The notes below the pieces were generated by a model that was given only the letters and a program-made list of their open reading frames with translations, was not told where the DNA came from and did not search any database. The position numbers and the translations under genes were made by a program. A DNA stretch of 15,282 nt, taken from NCBI GenBank assembly GCA_964390445.1, contig CAYMJJ010000055.1, positions 1-15,282 on the forward strand, written 5' to 3'. The DNA is from Anderseniella sp964390445. Its GTDB lineage: Bacteria; Pseudomonadota; Alphaproteobacteria; Rhizobiales; Aestuariivirgaceae. Positions 6,910 through 15,165 of the stretch are shown here, in pieces; position 1 is the stretch's first letter; each line of letters opens with the position of its first letter.

Positions 6910-8724
6910 ATGGCTACTGAAACAAAGAAGTCTGCCAGTTTTATCGACAATCTTGGCAAGGTTTACGCGATGTACACAGGGGGCTTCCTCGTGTTCTTCG
7001 CCTTCATGGCGGTACTCGAGCAATTGGGTATGGGCCCCAGGGCAATCGGCATCGGCTTCGTGATGTTCACCATCTCGATCTACGCCCTGATCGGCTGGCT
7101 GTCGCGCACCACCCAGGTTGACGCCTACTACGTGGCGGGCCGCGAGGTTCCGGCACTGTACAACGGCATGGCCACGGCAGCCGACTGGATGTCGGGTGCC
7201 TCGTTCGTGGCGCTTGCCGGCGGCATCTACTTCGGCGGATATCCGTATCTCGGCTTCATCATCGGCTGGACCGGCGGCTACGTGCTGGTGAACTCGCTGA
7301 TGGCGCCTTACCTGCGCAAGTTCGGCTGCTACACGGTGCCAGACTTCATCGGCACCCGCTATGGCGGGAACACAGCGCGCTTTTGCGCCGTGGTCATTCT
7401 CGTGGTCGCCTCGTTCACCTACGTGACGGCCCAGATCAACGCCACCGGCACGATCGCCGCCCAGACCCTGGGCGTACCGTTCCACATCGGCGTGTGGCTC
7501 GGCCTGGCAGGCATCTTCGTCTGCTCCATGCTGGGCGGCATGCGCGGCGTGACATGGACCCAGGTGGCCCAGTACATCGTGCTGATCATCGCCTACCTGG
7601 TGCCGATCTTCTGGATGTCCAGCAAGCAGGGCTTCGGCATCATCCCGCACTTCTCCTACGGTGGTGCCGTCCAGCGGATCTTCGAACTGGAAGGCCAGTA
7701 CGGGCTGAACCAGGCTGCTGAAGCGATCAAGGGCCTGTCAGTCCTGACCACGCCGACCAACTCGCCGGAAGGTGGTGAGTGGAAGATGGTCACGCTGGCC
7801 ATCGCCATGATGACCGGTACGGCATCGCTGCCGCACATCCTGATGCGCTACTTCACCACGCCGTCGGTGCGCTCTGCACGCCGGTCGGTGGGCTGGTCGC
7901 TGTTCTTCATCTTCCTGCTGTATTTCTCTGCACCGGTGCTTGCCACCCTGTCGAAGATCCAGCTGCTCGACCCGAACTACGCCTCGGCGATCATCGGCAA
8001 GTCGATCGAGGAAGTCCAGAACCTGGAGTGGATAAAGCGCTGGTCCGAGGTGGGCATGCTCGCCGTGGTGGACCAGTCCGGTGACGGAATTGTCCAGTTG
8101 AACGAGTTCTTCATGCGTCCCGACATCGTCGTGCTCGCCACCCCGGAAATCGCAGGGCTGCCCTACGTGATTTCCGGCCTCGTGGCTGCCGGTGGCCTTG
8201 CTGCCGCCATGTCGACCGCTGACGGTCTCCTGCTGGCCATCGCCAATGCCCTGTCGCATGATCTGTACTACAAGATCATCGACCCGAAGGCAGACTCCAA
8301 GAAGCGTCTGATCGTCGCCCGCGTTCTGCTGCTGGTGATCGGTGCCGCTGCTGCAATGATCACGACCTTGCAGCTGACCGGCATACTGGGCGCAGTGGCC
8401 TGGGCGTTCTGCTTCGCCGCCTCCGGCCTGTTCTTCCCGCTGGTGCTTGGCGTCTGGTGGAAGCGGGCCAACACGCAAGGCGCCATTGCAGGCATGATTG
8501 GCGGCTTCGCCGTCGGCTCGTGGTACCTGTACATGGTGTTCGTAGCCGGCATGACCCCGTGGCTCGAACTTGACCACCTGCGCTTCGGCATCGTCGGCAT
8601 GGCCGCCAGCCTCATCGCCATGGTGGTGGTGTCGCTGCTGACACCGGCTCCGTCCAAGGAGATCCAGGACATGGTCGACGAAGTGCGCGTGCCGAGTGGC
8701 AAGACCATTCTTGGCCACCACTAG
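6910..8724 (+). CDS. Sodium:solute symporter large subunit (VC_2705-type SSS family)
   Basis: A 604-aa polytopic inner-membrane transporter of the SSS family, in the subgroup paired with DUF4212. It shows an early YYVAGREVPALYNGMA segment followed by AADWMSGASF, and a later MSTADGLLLAIANALSHD segment (Ser435/Thr436) corresponding to the sodium-binding TM8 region of PutP-like carriers. About a dozen or more hydrophobic helices are evident. The likely substrates are short monocarboxylates such as acetate or pyruvate, by analogy with ActP-like relatives; this is not shown by sequence. Residues 388-399 (DQSGDGIVQLNE) in a loop before TM8 match an EF-hand calcium-binding loop. GGGGGA at 6896-6901 precedes the ATG, 14 nt after the DUF4212 stop, so the two genes form an operon, which ends at the terminator at 8747-8774. 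Confidence 0.93.
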   Translation: MATETKKSASFIDNLGKVYAMYTGGFLVFFAFMAVLEQLGMGPRAIGIGFVMFTISIYALIGWLSRTTQVDAYYVAGREVPALYNGMATAADWMSGASFVALAGGIYFGGYPYLGFIIGWTGGYVLVNSLMAPYLRKFGCYTVPDFIGTRYGGNTARFCAVVILVVASFTYVTAQINATGTIAAQTLGVPFHIGVWLGLAGIFVCSMLGGMRGVTWTQVAQYIVLIIAYLVPIFWMSSKQGFGIIPHFSYGGAVQRIFELEGQYGLNQAAEAIKGLSVLTTPTNSPEGGEWKMVTLAIAMMTGTASLPHILMRYFTTPSVRSARRSVGWSLFFIFLLYFSAPVLATLSKIQLLDPNYASAIIGKSIEEVQNLEWIKRWSEVGMLAVVDQSGDGIVQLNEFFMRPDIVVLATPEIAGLPYVISGLVAAGGLAAAMSTADGLLLAIANALSHDLYYKIIDPKADSKKRLIVARVLLLVIGAAAAMITTLQLTGILGAVAWAFCFAASGLFFPLVLGVWWKRANTQGAIAGMIGGFAVGSWYLYMVFVAGMTPWLELDHLRFGIVGMAASLIAMVVVSLLTPAPSKEIQDMVDEVRVPSGKTILGHH

Positions 8725-8746
8725 TCTGGCCTGAAACAACCATCGG

Positions 8747-8774
8747 GGGCGGAGCTTCGCGGCTCCGCCCTTTT
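8747..8774 (+). terminator. Rho-independent terminator of the symporter operon
   Basis: A 9-bp perfect G+C-rich stem (GGGCGGAGC at 8747-8755, GCTCCGCCC at 8762-8770) with a TTCGCG loop is followed directly by TTTT. It sits 23 bases after the symporter stop. Confidence 0.9.
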
Positions 8775-8812
8775 CATTGCCAAACCGCACGATCAGGGTT
8801 TAGTAGCACCTC

Positions 8813-9175
8813 ATGGAACATCTGCTGTTCATCCACCCCTGGTGGGTCATCGCCATCGACTACGCGCTGGGCCTCGTCATGTGGACGCTGGTCGGCCGCG
8901 TGGCCATGAGCTTCTTCCAGGCGGAAGACTCGCAGTTCTTCTTCATGAGAATGTTCGTGAAGCTGACCAATCCGGTCATCAAGCTGTTCAAGCCGATCAC
9001 GCCGTCGTTTCTAGTGCCGCAGTTGATCCCGCTGTACGTGGCGTGGTTCTTCTACATGATCCGGTTCTACCTGATGCCGTGGTTGCTCGGGTATTCGGTC
9101 ATGGGCATGCTGTCATTTCCGCTCGAAGGCGAAATCGCGGTGTTCCTGCACAAGCTGTTCACGCCGTCCTGGTAG
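8813..9175 (+). CDS. Small integral membrane protein, YggT-like
   Basis: A 120-aa hydrophobic protein. An N-terminal helix (about residues 10-33, VIAIDYALGLVMWTLVGRVA) is followed by a polar linker with LTNPVIKLFKPITPSF, then a second and possibly a third helix (about 67-106). The pattern of helix, Arg, LT-P-(F/L)-KPI and P-x-(I/L)-P resembles the YggT family (PF02325), inner-membrane proteins of poorly defined role in cell shape and osmotic stress. The ATG at 8813 has no strong ribosome-binding site. The gene lies after the symporter terminator, so it is probably transcribed separately, and it converges on the VOC gene with only 6 bases between their stops. Confidence 0.75.
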   Translation: MEHLLFIHPWWVIAIDYALGLVMWTLVGRVAMSFFQAEDSQFFFMRMFVKLTNPVIKLFKPITPSFLVPQLIPLYVAWFFYMIRFYLMPWLLGYSVMGMLSFPLEGEIAVFLHKLFTPSW

Positions 9176-9181
9176 GCGCGG

Positions 9182-9739
9182 CTAATCGCTCAACGTCCCC
9201 GTCCGTCTCTGCGTCAGCACCATCAGTGCGTCGGCGATGTGTGTGTCGGCGATGTTGTAGTCACCTGCCTCAACCCGGATCTTGTGCGCCTCGTGCAGCA
9301 CGTCGGCGTGGGTAAAGCCGAACGGCGGATCGAACTTGTAGCATGCCAGTTCCAGCAACTGGCCCAGCGGGTCGCGGAAGTAGAACGAGTCCATGAAGCC
9401 ACGGTCCACCTCGCCGGAGTTGGGAAAGCCTGCGTCATTCATCCGCTCCACCGCCTGGGTGTAGCTGGCACGCGACACGATGAACGCCAGGTGGTGCAGC
9501 GTGCCGATACCGTTCGGGTTGGGCCGCGCGTCTGGCGTCAGGTCCTCGCGGGTGAAAATGGTGATCAGCCGCCCGTCGCCGGGGTCGAAGTACAGATGGT
9601 TGGTGTCGGGGTCATCGAGGTTGGGCTGCTCGAACACGAACGGCATGCCGAGGATCCCCTCCCAGAAGTCGATCGAGGTCTGGCGGTCGGCACCGTTCAG
9701 CGTGATGTGGTGTACCCCTTGCGTCTGGATGACAGCCAT
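9182..9739 (-). CDS. VOC-family metalloenzyme (glyoxalase / extradiol dioxygenase-like)
   Basis: A 185-aa protein of the vicinal oxygen chelate fold, with two repeated beta-alpha-beta modules. The metal ligands of this family are visible: His11 (GVHHITLN), His83 (LHHLAFIV) and Glu130 (GQLLELACY). Members bind Fe(II), Mn(II) or other divalent metals and act as glyoxalases, ring-cleaving dioxygenases or epimerases; the sequence alone does not choose. I prefer the ATG at 9739 over 9754 because GGAGGG (plus-strand 9747-9752) lies 7 nt before it. That start is 2 nt past the stop of the upstream CoA ligase, so the two form a tight operon, and the ribosome-binding site lies inside the ligase's last codons. 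The residue 124-185 region is duplicated as a remnant at 3387-3583. Confidence 0.9.
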   Translation of the reverse strand: MAVIQTQGVHHITLNGADRQTSIDFWEGILGMPFVFEQPNLDDPDTNHLYFDPGDGRLITIFTREDLTPDARPNPNGIGTLHHLAFIVSRASYTQAVERMNDAGFPNSGEVDRGFMDSFYFRDPLGQLLELACYKFDPPFGFTHADVLHEAHKIRVEAGDYNIADTHIADALMVLTQRRTGTLSD

Positions 9740-9741
9740 GG

Positions 9742-11268
9742 TCAGTCCCTCCATTCGTGTTGTTTCTCGATCTCGCGCACGTCCGTCTTCAGTATCTTGC
9801 CATAGTTGCTCTTCGGCAACGCCTCCACGAAGCGGTATGCCTTGGGCCGCTTGAAGCGCGCCATGTGTTCAAGGCAATGCGCGTCCACCTGTGCCGCGCT
9901 CACGCTGGCGCCCGGTTCCGCCACCAGGTAGGCCACCACCACCTCGCCCCAGTCCGGGTGCGGGCGGCCGATCACGCACACCTCGGCCAGTTCCTCCATC
10001 TGCAGCAGCACCTCCTCCACCTCGCGCGGATAGACGTTGGTGCCGCCCGAGATGATCAGGTCCTTCGACCGATCGGTGATGGTCAGGTAGCCGTCCTCGT
10101 CGAACAGCCCCACATCTCCGGTCCACAGCCAGCCGTCCTTCAGTGCTTTCGCCGTGGCGCCGGGGTTGTTCCAGTAGCCCATCATGACGCTGTCACCGCG
10201 CACCACGATCTCGCCCTTTTCGCCTGCGGGCAGTTCGGTGCCGTCCTCGCTGACCACGCGCACATGAACGCAGCTGTCGGCCACCCCGGTCGAGCCTAGC
10301 CGGTGGCGCCACTTCGGGTGGTCGCGGTTGGCCACGTCCTCGCGCGAAAGATGCGTGATGGTCATCGGGCTTTCGCCCTGGCCGTACAGTTGCGCCAGTC
10401 GCGGGCCGAACCGGTCGAGTGCCGCAATGGCATCCTCAACGTACATCGGCGCACCGCCATAGGTGATCAACTTGAGGTTGGTCACGTCGATGTCACCCGA
10501 CCAGGTGGTCAGCCGGCGTACCATGGTGGGTGCCGCAAACATCGAGGTGCCGGGCCAGCGCCTGACCAGCGTGGCAATCTCGGCCGGGTCGAAGCCGCCT
10601 GATTCCGGCACCACGTTGACCGCACCGGCGCACACGTGCGGAAACATCCACATGCCCGACCCATGGCTCAACGGAGCCGGGTGCAGGATTGCGTCTTCGG
10701 GCACCACCCGGTCGAAGTCGGTAAAGTAGTTGAGCGTCATCGCGGTGATGTTGCGGTGGCTCAGCATCGCGCCCTTGGGCCGGCCCGTGGTGCCCGAGGT
10801 ATAGAACAGCCAGGCCAGTTCGCCGGGGTCCACATAGGTGATCGGCATCGGCTCGCCGGCGAGCAGAGCGTTGTAACGAGACGATGCAATTTCGATAACG
10901 TGAGTTGTACAATCGGGCTTAATGTCCGCGATAACGGATGAGAGTTCCGGCGTGGCAAAAACCACCCTGCAGCCTGCATTGGCGATAATGAAGTTGAATT
11001 CCGTGGCATGAAGCTTGGCATTCATCGGCACCACCGCCAGCCCTGCGTGCCAGGCCGCGAACAGCACCTCGAAGTATTCCGGCACGTTCTTCATGGCCAG
11101 GCCCACCCGGTCGCCGCGCGTCAGGCCGATGCCCAGAAGCCCGGTTGCCAGCCGTTCTATGCGCTCCTGCAGCGCCTTGTGGGTGAACATGACCTCAGTG
11201 CCGCGCGCCACTGCGGGCCGGTCCGGCAGTTCCAATGCGTTGCGCTCGGTCCAGTGGGCAAGGTTCAT
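9742..11268 (-). CDS. AMP-dependent acyl-/aryl-CoA ligase
   Basis: A 508-aa adenylate-forming enzyme of the ANL superfamily, which activates a carboxylic acid to its acyl-AMP and then the CoA thioester. Core motifs are complete: the P-loop YTSGTTGRPKG at 156-166, YGQGES at 295-300, TGD at 384-386, DRSKDLIISGG at 399-409, and the catalytic lysine in PKSNYGKILK (Lys491). The substrate is not evident: length and motifs fit medium-chain or aromatic acid ligases. The start at 11268 is the first ATG and gives the expected N-terminus (family proteins begin near W-x-E/R). It is co-transcribed with the VOC gene (2-nt gap) and divergent from the ureohydrolase gene across 103 bases. The pairing suggests a small catabolic route in which an acid is activated and an intermediate is handled by the VOC enzyme; this is inference. 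Confidence 0.93.
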   Translation of the reverse strand: MNLAHWTERNALELPDRPAVARGTEVMFTHKALQERIERLATGLLGIGLTRGDRVGLAMKNVPEYFEVLFAAWHAGLAVVPMNAKLHATEFNFIIANAGCRVVFATPELSSVIADIKPDCTTHVIEIASSRYNALLAGEPMPITYVDPGELAWLFYTSGTTGRPKGAMLSHRNITAMTLNYFTDFDRVVPEDAILHPAPLSHGSGMWMFPHVCAGAVNVVPESGGFDPAEIATLVRRWPGTSMFAAPTMVRRLTTWSGDIDVTNLKLITYGGAPMYVEDAIAALDRFGPRLAQLYGQGESPMTITHLSREDVANRDHPKWRHRLGSTGVADSCVHVRVVSEDGTELPAGEKGEIVVRGDSVMMGYWNNPGATAKALKDGWLWTGDVGLFDEDGYLTITDRSKDLIISGGTNVYPREVEEVLLQMEELAEVCVIGRPHPDWGEVVVAYLVAEPGASVSAAQVDAHCLEHMARFKRPKAYRFVEALPKSNYGKILKTDVREIEKQHEWRD

Positions 11269-11371
11269 GCGGAGTTTCCGTCAACAAGATGAAATCTGTT
11301 GAATCAAAGACTTGCCTGATCGGTGCCAGTTGTTCAAGTCTATGCTTTCCACACGTTTTCAAGGGTGTTCC

Positions 11372-12331
11372 ATGTCACGTCCCAACAATGAAAAGTACCA
11401 GCCGATCCCCGGGCTGGAGGTGCCGCGTTTTGCCGGTGTCGCCACCTTCATGCGCCTGCCGCAGGTGAAACTCGAAGACGCCGGCGACATTGACATCGGC
11501 CTGATCGGCGTGCCGTGGGATGGCGGCACCACCAACCGCCCCGGTCCCCGCCACGGCCCGCGCCAGATCCGCGATGCATCGGCGATGATCCGGGCGGTGC
11601 ACCACCACCTGAAGATCGAGCCGTACAAGCTTGCAAACGTTGCTGACCTGGGCGATGCGCCGGTCAACCCGGCTGACCTGATGGATGCGATGGACCGCGT
11701 TGAAAAGTTCTATGATCAGGTAAAAAACGCGAAAATCCGGCCTATTTCAGCCGGTGGTGACCACCTGTGCTCGCTGCCCATCCTGCGCGCGCTGGGCCGT
11801 GACAAGCCGGTCGGCATGATCCAGTTCGATGCTCATTCAGACCTTTGGGACAGCTATTTCCACGGCTCTAAGTTTACCCACGGCACCCCGTTTGCCCGTG
11901 CCATCGAGGAGGGTGTGCTGGACCCGAAACGCACGGTGCAGATTGGCTTGCGCGGCGGCGTATATGATTGGTCCGACCGCGAATTTGGCGCAAAGCATGG
12001 CGTCACCATGATCGACATCGAGGAAGCCATTGCCGATGGCCTCGACAAGACCATGGCGCGGGCGCGCAAGATCGTCGGCGATGACGAGACCTACATAACC
12101 TTCGACATCGACTGCCTCGACCCGGCATTTGCGCCCGGCACCGGCACGCCGGAAGCAGGCGGGTTCAGCACCCGCGAAGCGCAAGCGATGCTGCGGGCCT
12201 TGCGCGGGCTGAACCTCATCGGGGCAGACGTGGTTGAAGTCTCGCCGCCGTTTGATCCGTCGGGCTATACGGCATTGGCAGGTGCTACGATGATGTTCGA
12301 ACTGCTCTGCATCATGGCGGAAGGTGTGTAA
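11372..12331 (+). CDS. Agmatinase-family ureohydrolase
   Basis: A 319-aa Mn-dependent ureohydrolase (arginase/agmatinase superfamily) that hydrolyses a guanidino group to urea and an amine. The binuclear metal ligands are all present: GGDH (His131), DAHSD (Asp153, His155, Asp157) and FDIDCLDPAFAPGTGTPE (Asp245, Asp247). The presence of THGTPF at 169-174 and GTPEAGG fits the agmatinase / guanidinobutyrase / guanidinopropionase branch rather than arginase. Agmatine is the default substrate, but members of this group also act on guanidinobutyrate, guanidinopropionate or free guanidine, so I give no gene symbol. I chose the ATG at 11372, with AAGGGTG just upstream, over in-frame TTG 11312 and ATG 11342, which lack a ribosome-binding site. 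It converges on the TerB-like gene with 12 bases between their stops. Confidence 0.92.
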   Translation: MSRPNNEKYQPIPGLEVPRFAGVATFMRLPQVKLEDAGDIDIGLIGVPWDGGTTNRPGPRHGPRQIRDASAMIRAVHHHLKIEPYKLANVADLGDAPVNPADLMDAMDRVEKFYDQVKNAKIRPISAGGDHLCSLPILRALGRDKPVGMIQFDAHSDLWDSYFHGSKFTHGTPFARAIEEGVLDPKRTVQIGLRGGVYDWSDREFGAKHGVTMIDIEEAIADGLDKTMARARKIVGDDETYITFDIDCLDPAFAPGTGTPEAGGFSTREAQAMLRALRGLNLIGADVVEVSPPFDPSGYTALAGATMMFELLCIMAEGV

Positions 12332-12343
12332 GCGGCCGGCCTG

Positions 12344-12787
12344 CTAGTCCAGACCGAACAGGCGCCGGGTTTCGTCCAGTGCCAGGATTTCGGCGGGGCG
12401 CAGCCGCTGTCCGCTGTCTGCTGCGCGGTCGAACGCTTCTCGCATGCTGGCTTTCCGGTCCGGTGTCATGCCGGACTTTACGTATGACGCAAGCCACGCG
12501 ACGTGCTCGCTGGTCATGCCGCGTTCAGTGATCTGCTCACACACAAACTCTGTATCGTCCCGCCGCAACTTGATGTGTGGCGATACGAATCTCGTCAACA
12601 TGCGCGTTTCGGCTGGATGGACCCTGCCATCATCAAGCAACAGTTTGCTCATTATGATGAGCGACGAAAAGGCATGCGTCGCGGTTTCCATGTCCGGATA
12701 GATTGCATCCAGCCTGAACATTGCATTGAGCACGTTGGCAAGCACGCGCTTCTTTCCCTGCCGCTGTCGCCCGGCAACTCCTGTCAT
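12344..12787 (-). CDS. TerB-like small helical protein
   Basis: A 147-aa predicted all-helical protein. The segment LIIMSKLLLDDGRVHPAE (about residues 43-60), an acidic-Asp-Asp-Gly motif ending in P-x-E, is typical of the tellurite-resistance TerB / DjlA-N-like fold, which may bind metal; a second shorter copy-like motif (LRPAEILALDETRRLFG) ends the protein. Function in this setting is unknown, and TerB homologues outside ter operons are common. I prefer the ATG at 12787, preceded by a GGGGGGAG-type ribosome-binding site, over a TTG at 12844. It converges on the ureohydrolase gene. The G+C content is a little lower than that of its neighbours, particularly in the preceding 80 bases. Confidence 0.65.
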   Translation of the reverse strand: MTGVAGRQRQGKKRVLANVLNAMFRLDAIYPDMETATHAFSSLIIMSKLLLDDGRVHPAETRMLTRFVSPHIKLRRDDTEFVCEQITERGMTSEHVAWLASYVKSGMTPDRKASMREAFDRAADSGQRLRPAEILALDETRRLFGLD

Positions 12788-12844
12788 TTTCACTCCCCCC
12801 GGAGTTCTGAAATGAACGCCAATTTCAAAGGTCGCGATGTGCAA

Positions 12845-12880
12845 CCTATAGATTTACATTCTCCTATAAAGCAATCTCAA
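12845..12880 (-). promoter_or_regulatory. Candidate promoter for the TerB-like gene
   Basis: The 80 bases between this gene and the next are noticeably A+T-rich. On the minus strand TTGAGA (12880-12875) is followed 16 nt later by TGTAAA (12858-12853); alternatively TTGCTT (12874-12869) and TATAGG (12850-12845) are 18 nt apart. Neither is a strong pair, but one of them is likely to drive the TerB-like gene. Confidence 0.3.
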
Positions 12881-12928
12881 GTTGTGATCTGCCATTTGTG
12901 GCACTGCCGTTGAGGCGAGCTGGAAATG

Positions 12929-13723
12929 CTATGCCAATCCTCGCTCGAAGAGTTGGCCGAACGCGGGAAGCCTGTCCTGAATGCCGGCCAGGCGAAGCGT
13001 ATGCCAGGCCATGGCGTGATTGCTCGATGTAACCGGCAGACCAATCTCGGCCTCGATATCGGCTGCGGCTTCGGCCAGCCGAACGGACGTGCACGAAACG
13101 AACACGGCGTCGATATTGCCTTCATTGGCAAGCTGCCGGACGCCTGCGCGAATGGAGGCTGGCGAAATGCTGGCCACCACGGCATCTGACGGTTCATTGT
13201 AAGATCCGAATACCGGCACCTGGAACCCGCGAGCCCGGATGTAGTCGGCAACGATCACGTTGACGTCGGCGCGGTAGGGCGTCAGTACGCCGATGCGTTT
13301 GGCACCAAGCGCCCTGAACGCCGCGAAGGCCGCCGTGATGGGGGTGGTGCAGGCCACGCCGGGGCGGGCCTCGCGAATGCGCTCGAACACCCGCTCCTCA
13401 CCGATCGCCATGGAGGCCGAGGTGCAGCCGTAGGCCACGACATCCAGGCTGGCACCGGGCAGGAGCACGGCAGTGCTGTCCCTGATGCGCGGTTCCATCG
13501 CCCGCAGGGTTTCCGGTGTAATCTCGTTGTCGTTCAGGATGCGGCTCTGGTAGAGCGCCAGGCCCGGCACATGTGAGAAGATCTCGCGCCATTCGTGCTC
13601 GATGGTGTAATCAGTGGCCAGCACGATAAGGCCGACCCGGCCACGGCTGGCAACGCCAGCGTCGGTCTCGAACGGAATGTGTTCGATCAGTTTCATTTCG
13701 GCTGCATCAACTTTCTGGTCCAT
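12929..13723 (-). CDS. Asp/Glu racemase-superfamily protein (maleate isomerase / EutA-like)
   Basis: A 264-aa protein of the Asp/Glu racemase / arylmalonate decarboxylase / maleate cis-trans isomerase superfamily. It has the paired catalytic cysteines of cofactor-independent racemases and maleate isomerases: Cys100 in VVAYGCTSAS and Cys211 in FVSCTSVR. The N-terminus RVGLIVLATDYTIEHEW and the segment RILNDNEITPETL resemble ectoine-utilisation EutA and maleate isomerases. Two Cys distinguish it from arylmalonate decarboxylase, which has one. The substrate is probably a short dicarboxylate or amino-acid-derived compound; EutA is the specific alternative, but no ectoine genes are near. The ATG at 13723 has GGTGAGG 7 nt upstream; an internal ATG at 13696 lacks one. 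It is divergent from ispG. Confidence 0.85.
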   Translation of the reverse strand: MDQKVDAAEMKLIEHIPFETDAGVASRGRVGLIVLATDYTIEHEWREIFSHVPGLALYQSRILNDNEITPETLRAMEPRIRDSTAVLLPGASLDVVAYGCTSASMAIGEERVFERIREARPGVACTTPITAAFAAFRALGAKRIGVLTPYRADVNVIVADYIRARGFQVPVFGSYNEPSDAVVASISPASIRAGVRQLANEGNIDAVFVSCTSVRLAEAAADIEAEIGLPVTSSNHAMAWHTLRLAGIQDRLPAFGQLFERGLA

Positions 13724-13793
13724 TGACCGGCCTCACCTTTGTTGCAGGACTGTCACCAGCCTACCATGCAATGGTGCCAAGTAAACATGCGCT

Positions 13794-13822
13794 TGCGTGC
13801 AACCGGCCATGCGTCAACCGGC
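13794..13822. repeat. Imperfect tandem direct repeat upstream of ispG
   Basis: TGCGTGCAACCGGC at 13794-13807 is followed at 13810-13822 by TGCGTCAACCGGC, a copy differing by one deleted base, on a 16-base period. It lies in the 170-base intergenic space between the racemase-like gene and ispG, about 72 bases before the ispG start. It could be a tandem regulator site or a small slippage duplication; no function is shown. Confidence 0.4.
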
Positions 13823-13893
13823 TGCTTGAAACGCCTGTCCGGCTGTGCGAAAAGCCCCGTCAATCACGAATTCTCGAATGTCAGGAGCATGCC

Positions 13894-15147
13894 ATGGCCT
13901 ATTCGGCCGTTCACGACCGCCGCCAGTCAGTTGGCGTCAAAGTTGGTGACAAGATCCAGATCGGTGGCGGTGCCCCGGTTGTGGTGCAGTCAATGACCAA
14001 TACCGATACCGCCGACATCGAAGGCACCGCCCAGCAGGTTGCCGCGCTGGCAAGGGCCGGATCGGAACTGGTGCGCATCACCGTGGACAAGGAAGAAGCT
14101 GCAAAGGCTGTTCCCTATATTCGCGACCGGCTGGACCAGATGGGCGTCGATACGCCGCTGATCGGCGATTTCCACTACATCGGCCATACGCTGCTGCGCG
14201 ACCATCCGGCCTGTGCCGAGGCGCTGGGCAAATACCGCATCAATCCGGGCAACGTGGGCTTCAAGGAAAAGCAGGACCGCAACTTCTCGATGATGATCGA
14301 GCGCGCCATCGAGTTCAACAAGCCGGTGCGCATCGGCGTCAACTGGGGGTCTCTGGACCAGGCCATGCTGGCGCGGATGATGGACGAGAACGCCAGCCTT
14401 GCCGTGCCGAAGGATGCGCGCCTCGTCATGCATGACACCATGGTCGAGTCCGGGTTGCAGTCTGCCGCACGGGCTGAACTGCTCGGCCTGCCGCGCGACA
14501 AGATCGTGATTTCGGTCAAGGTCTCGGAAGTGCAGGACCTGATTGCCTGCTACCGGCAGATTTCCGAGCGCAGCAACTATGCCCTGCACCTGGGGCTGAC
14601 CGAAGCCGGCATGGGTTCCAAGGGCATTGTTGCGTCCGCAGCGGGCCTTGGCGTGCTGTTGCAGGAAGGCATCGGCGATACGATCCGCATCTCGCTGACG
14701 CCGGAGCCGGGCGGAGACCGCTCCAAGGAAGTCATCGTGGCGCAGGAAATCCTGCAGACCATGGGCATCCGTTCGTTCACGCCGATGGTGATTGCATGTC
14801 CGGGATGTGGACGCACCACTTCCACGGTGTTCCAGCACCTTGCGCAAGATATCCAGGGATACCTGCGCGCCCAGCAGCCGGAATGGAAGAAGACCTATCC
14901 GGGCTTCGAGGAACTGCAGGTGGCGGTGATGGGCTGCATCGTCAACGGGCCGGGCGAGTCCAAGCACGCCAACATTGGTATCTCGCTGCCAGGCACTGGT
15001 GAAGTGCCGGCCGCGCCTGTGTTCATCGACGGCAAGAAGGTCATGACCCTTCGCGGCGACAACATCGGGGATCAGTTCAAGAAGATCGTCGATGACTACG
15101 TCGTCAACCGCTGGGGAGGCGGTGGCAGCAACCGGGCTGCCGAATAG
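13894..15147 (+). CDS. ispG: 4-hydroxy-3-methylbut-2-enyl diphosphate synthase IspG (GcpE)
   Basis: A 417-aa enzyme of the MEP isoprenoid pathway that reductively converts MEcPP to HMBPP, using a 4Fe-4S cluster. The N-terminal TIM barrel begins with GGGAPVVVQSMTNTDTAD (binding of the cyclodiphosphate), and INPGN, VNWGSLD, LGLTEAGMG and LTPEP are family landmarks. The cluster ligands are Cys302 and Cys305 (CPGCGR), Cys348 (GCIVNGPGE) and Glu355. Spacing between the second and third Cys is 43 residues, against 32 in E. coli, as in the longer proteobacterial form. I chose the ATG at 13894, with AGGAG at 13883-13887, 6 nt upstream; the open frame extends 57 codons further upstream but without resemblance to IspG. 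It is an essential housekeeping gene in organisms without the mevalonate route and is probably transcribed alone. Confidence 0.97.
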   Translation: MAYSAVHDRRQSVGVKVGDKIQIGGGAPVVVQSMTNTDTADIEGTAQQVAALARAGSELVRITVDKEEAAKAVPYIRDRLDQMGVDTPLIGDFHYIGHTLLRDHPACAEALGKYRINPGNVGFKEKQDRNFSMMIERAIEFNKPVRIGVNWGSLDQAMLARMMDENASLAVPKDARLVMHDTMVESGLQSAARAELLGLPRDKIVISVKVSEVQDLIACYRQISERSNYALHLGLTEAGMGSKGIVASAAGLGVLLQEGIGDTIRISLTPEPGGDRSKEVIVAQEILQTMGIRSFTPMVIACPGCGRTTSTVFQHLAQDIQGYLRAQQPEWKKTYPGFEELQVAVMGCIVNGPGESKHANIGISLPGTGEVPAAPVFIDGKKVMTLRGDNIGDQFKKIVDDYVVNRWGGGGSNRAAE

Positions 15148-15165
15148 CGCACTCCTGAAATTGAA

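Noticed and set aside
6790..7650. Minus-strand open frame opposite the DUF4212/symporter genes
   Set aside because: His/Asp/Arg-rich translation typical of antisense high-G+C frames; the plus strand encodes clear membrane proteins with proper ribosome-binding sites.
11312..11371. Earlier starts (TTG 11312, ATG 11342) for the ureohydrolase
   Set aside because: Neither has a ribosome-binding site; the ATG at 11372 does and gives the usual family length.
13723..13893. 57-codon N-terminal extension of ispG
   Set aside because: The extension has no resemblance to IspG, runs through the divergent promoter region, and the ATG at 13894 has a good AGGAG site.
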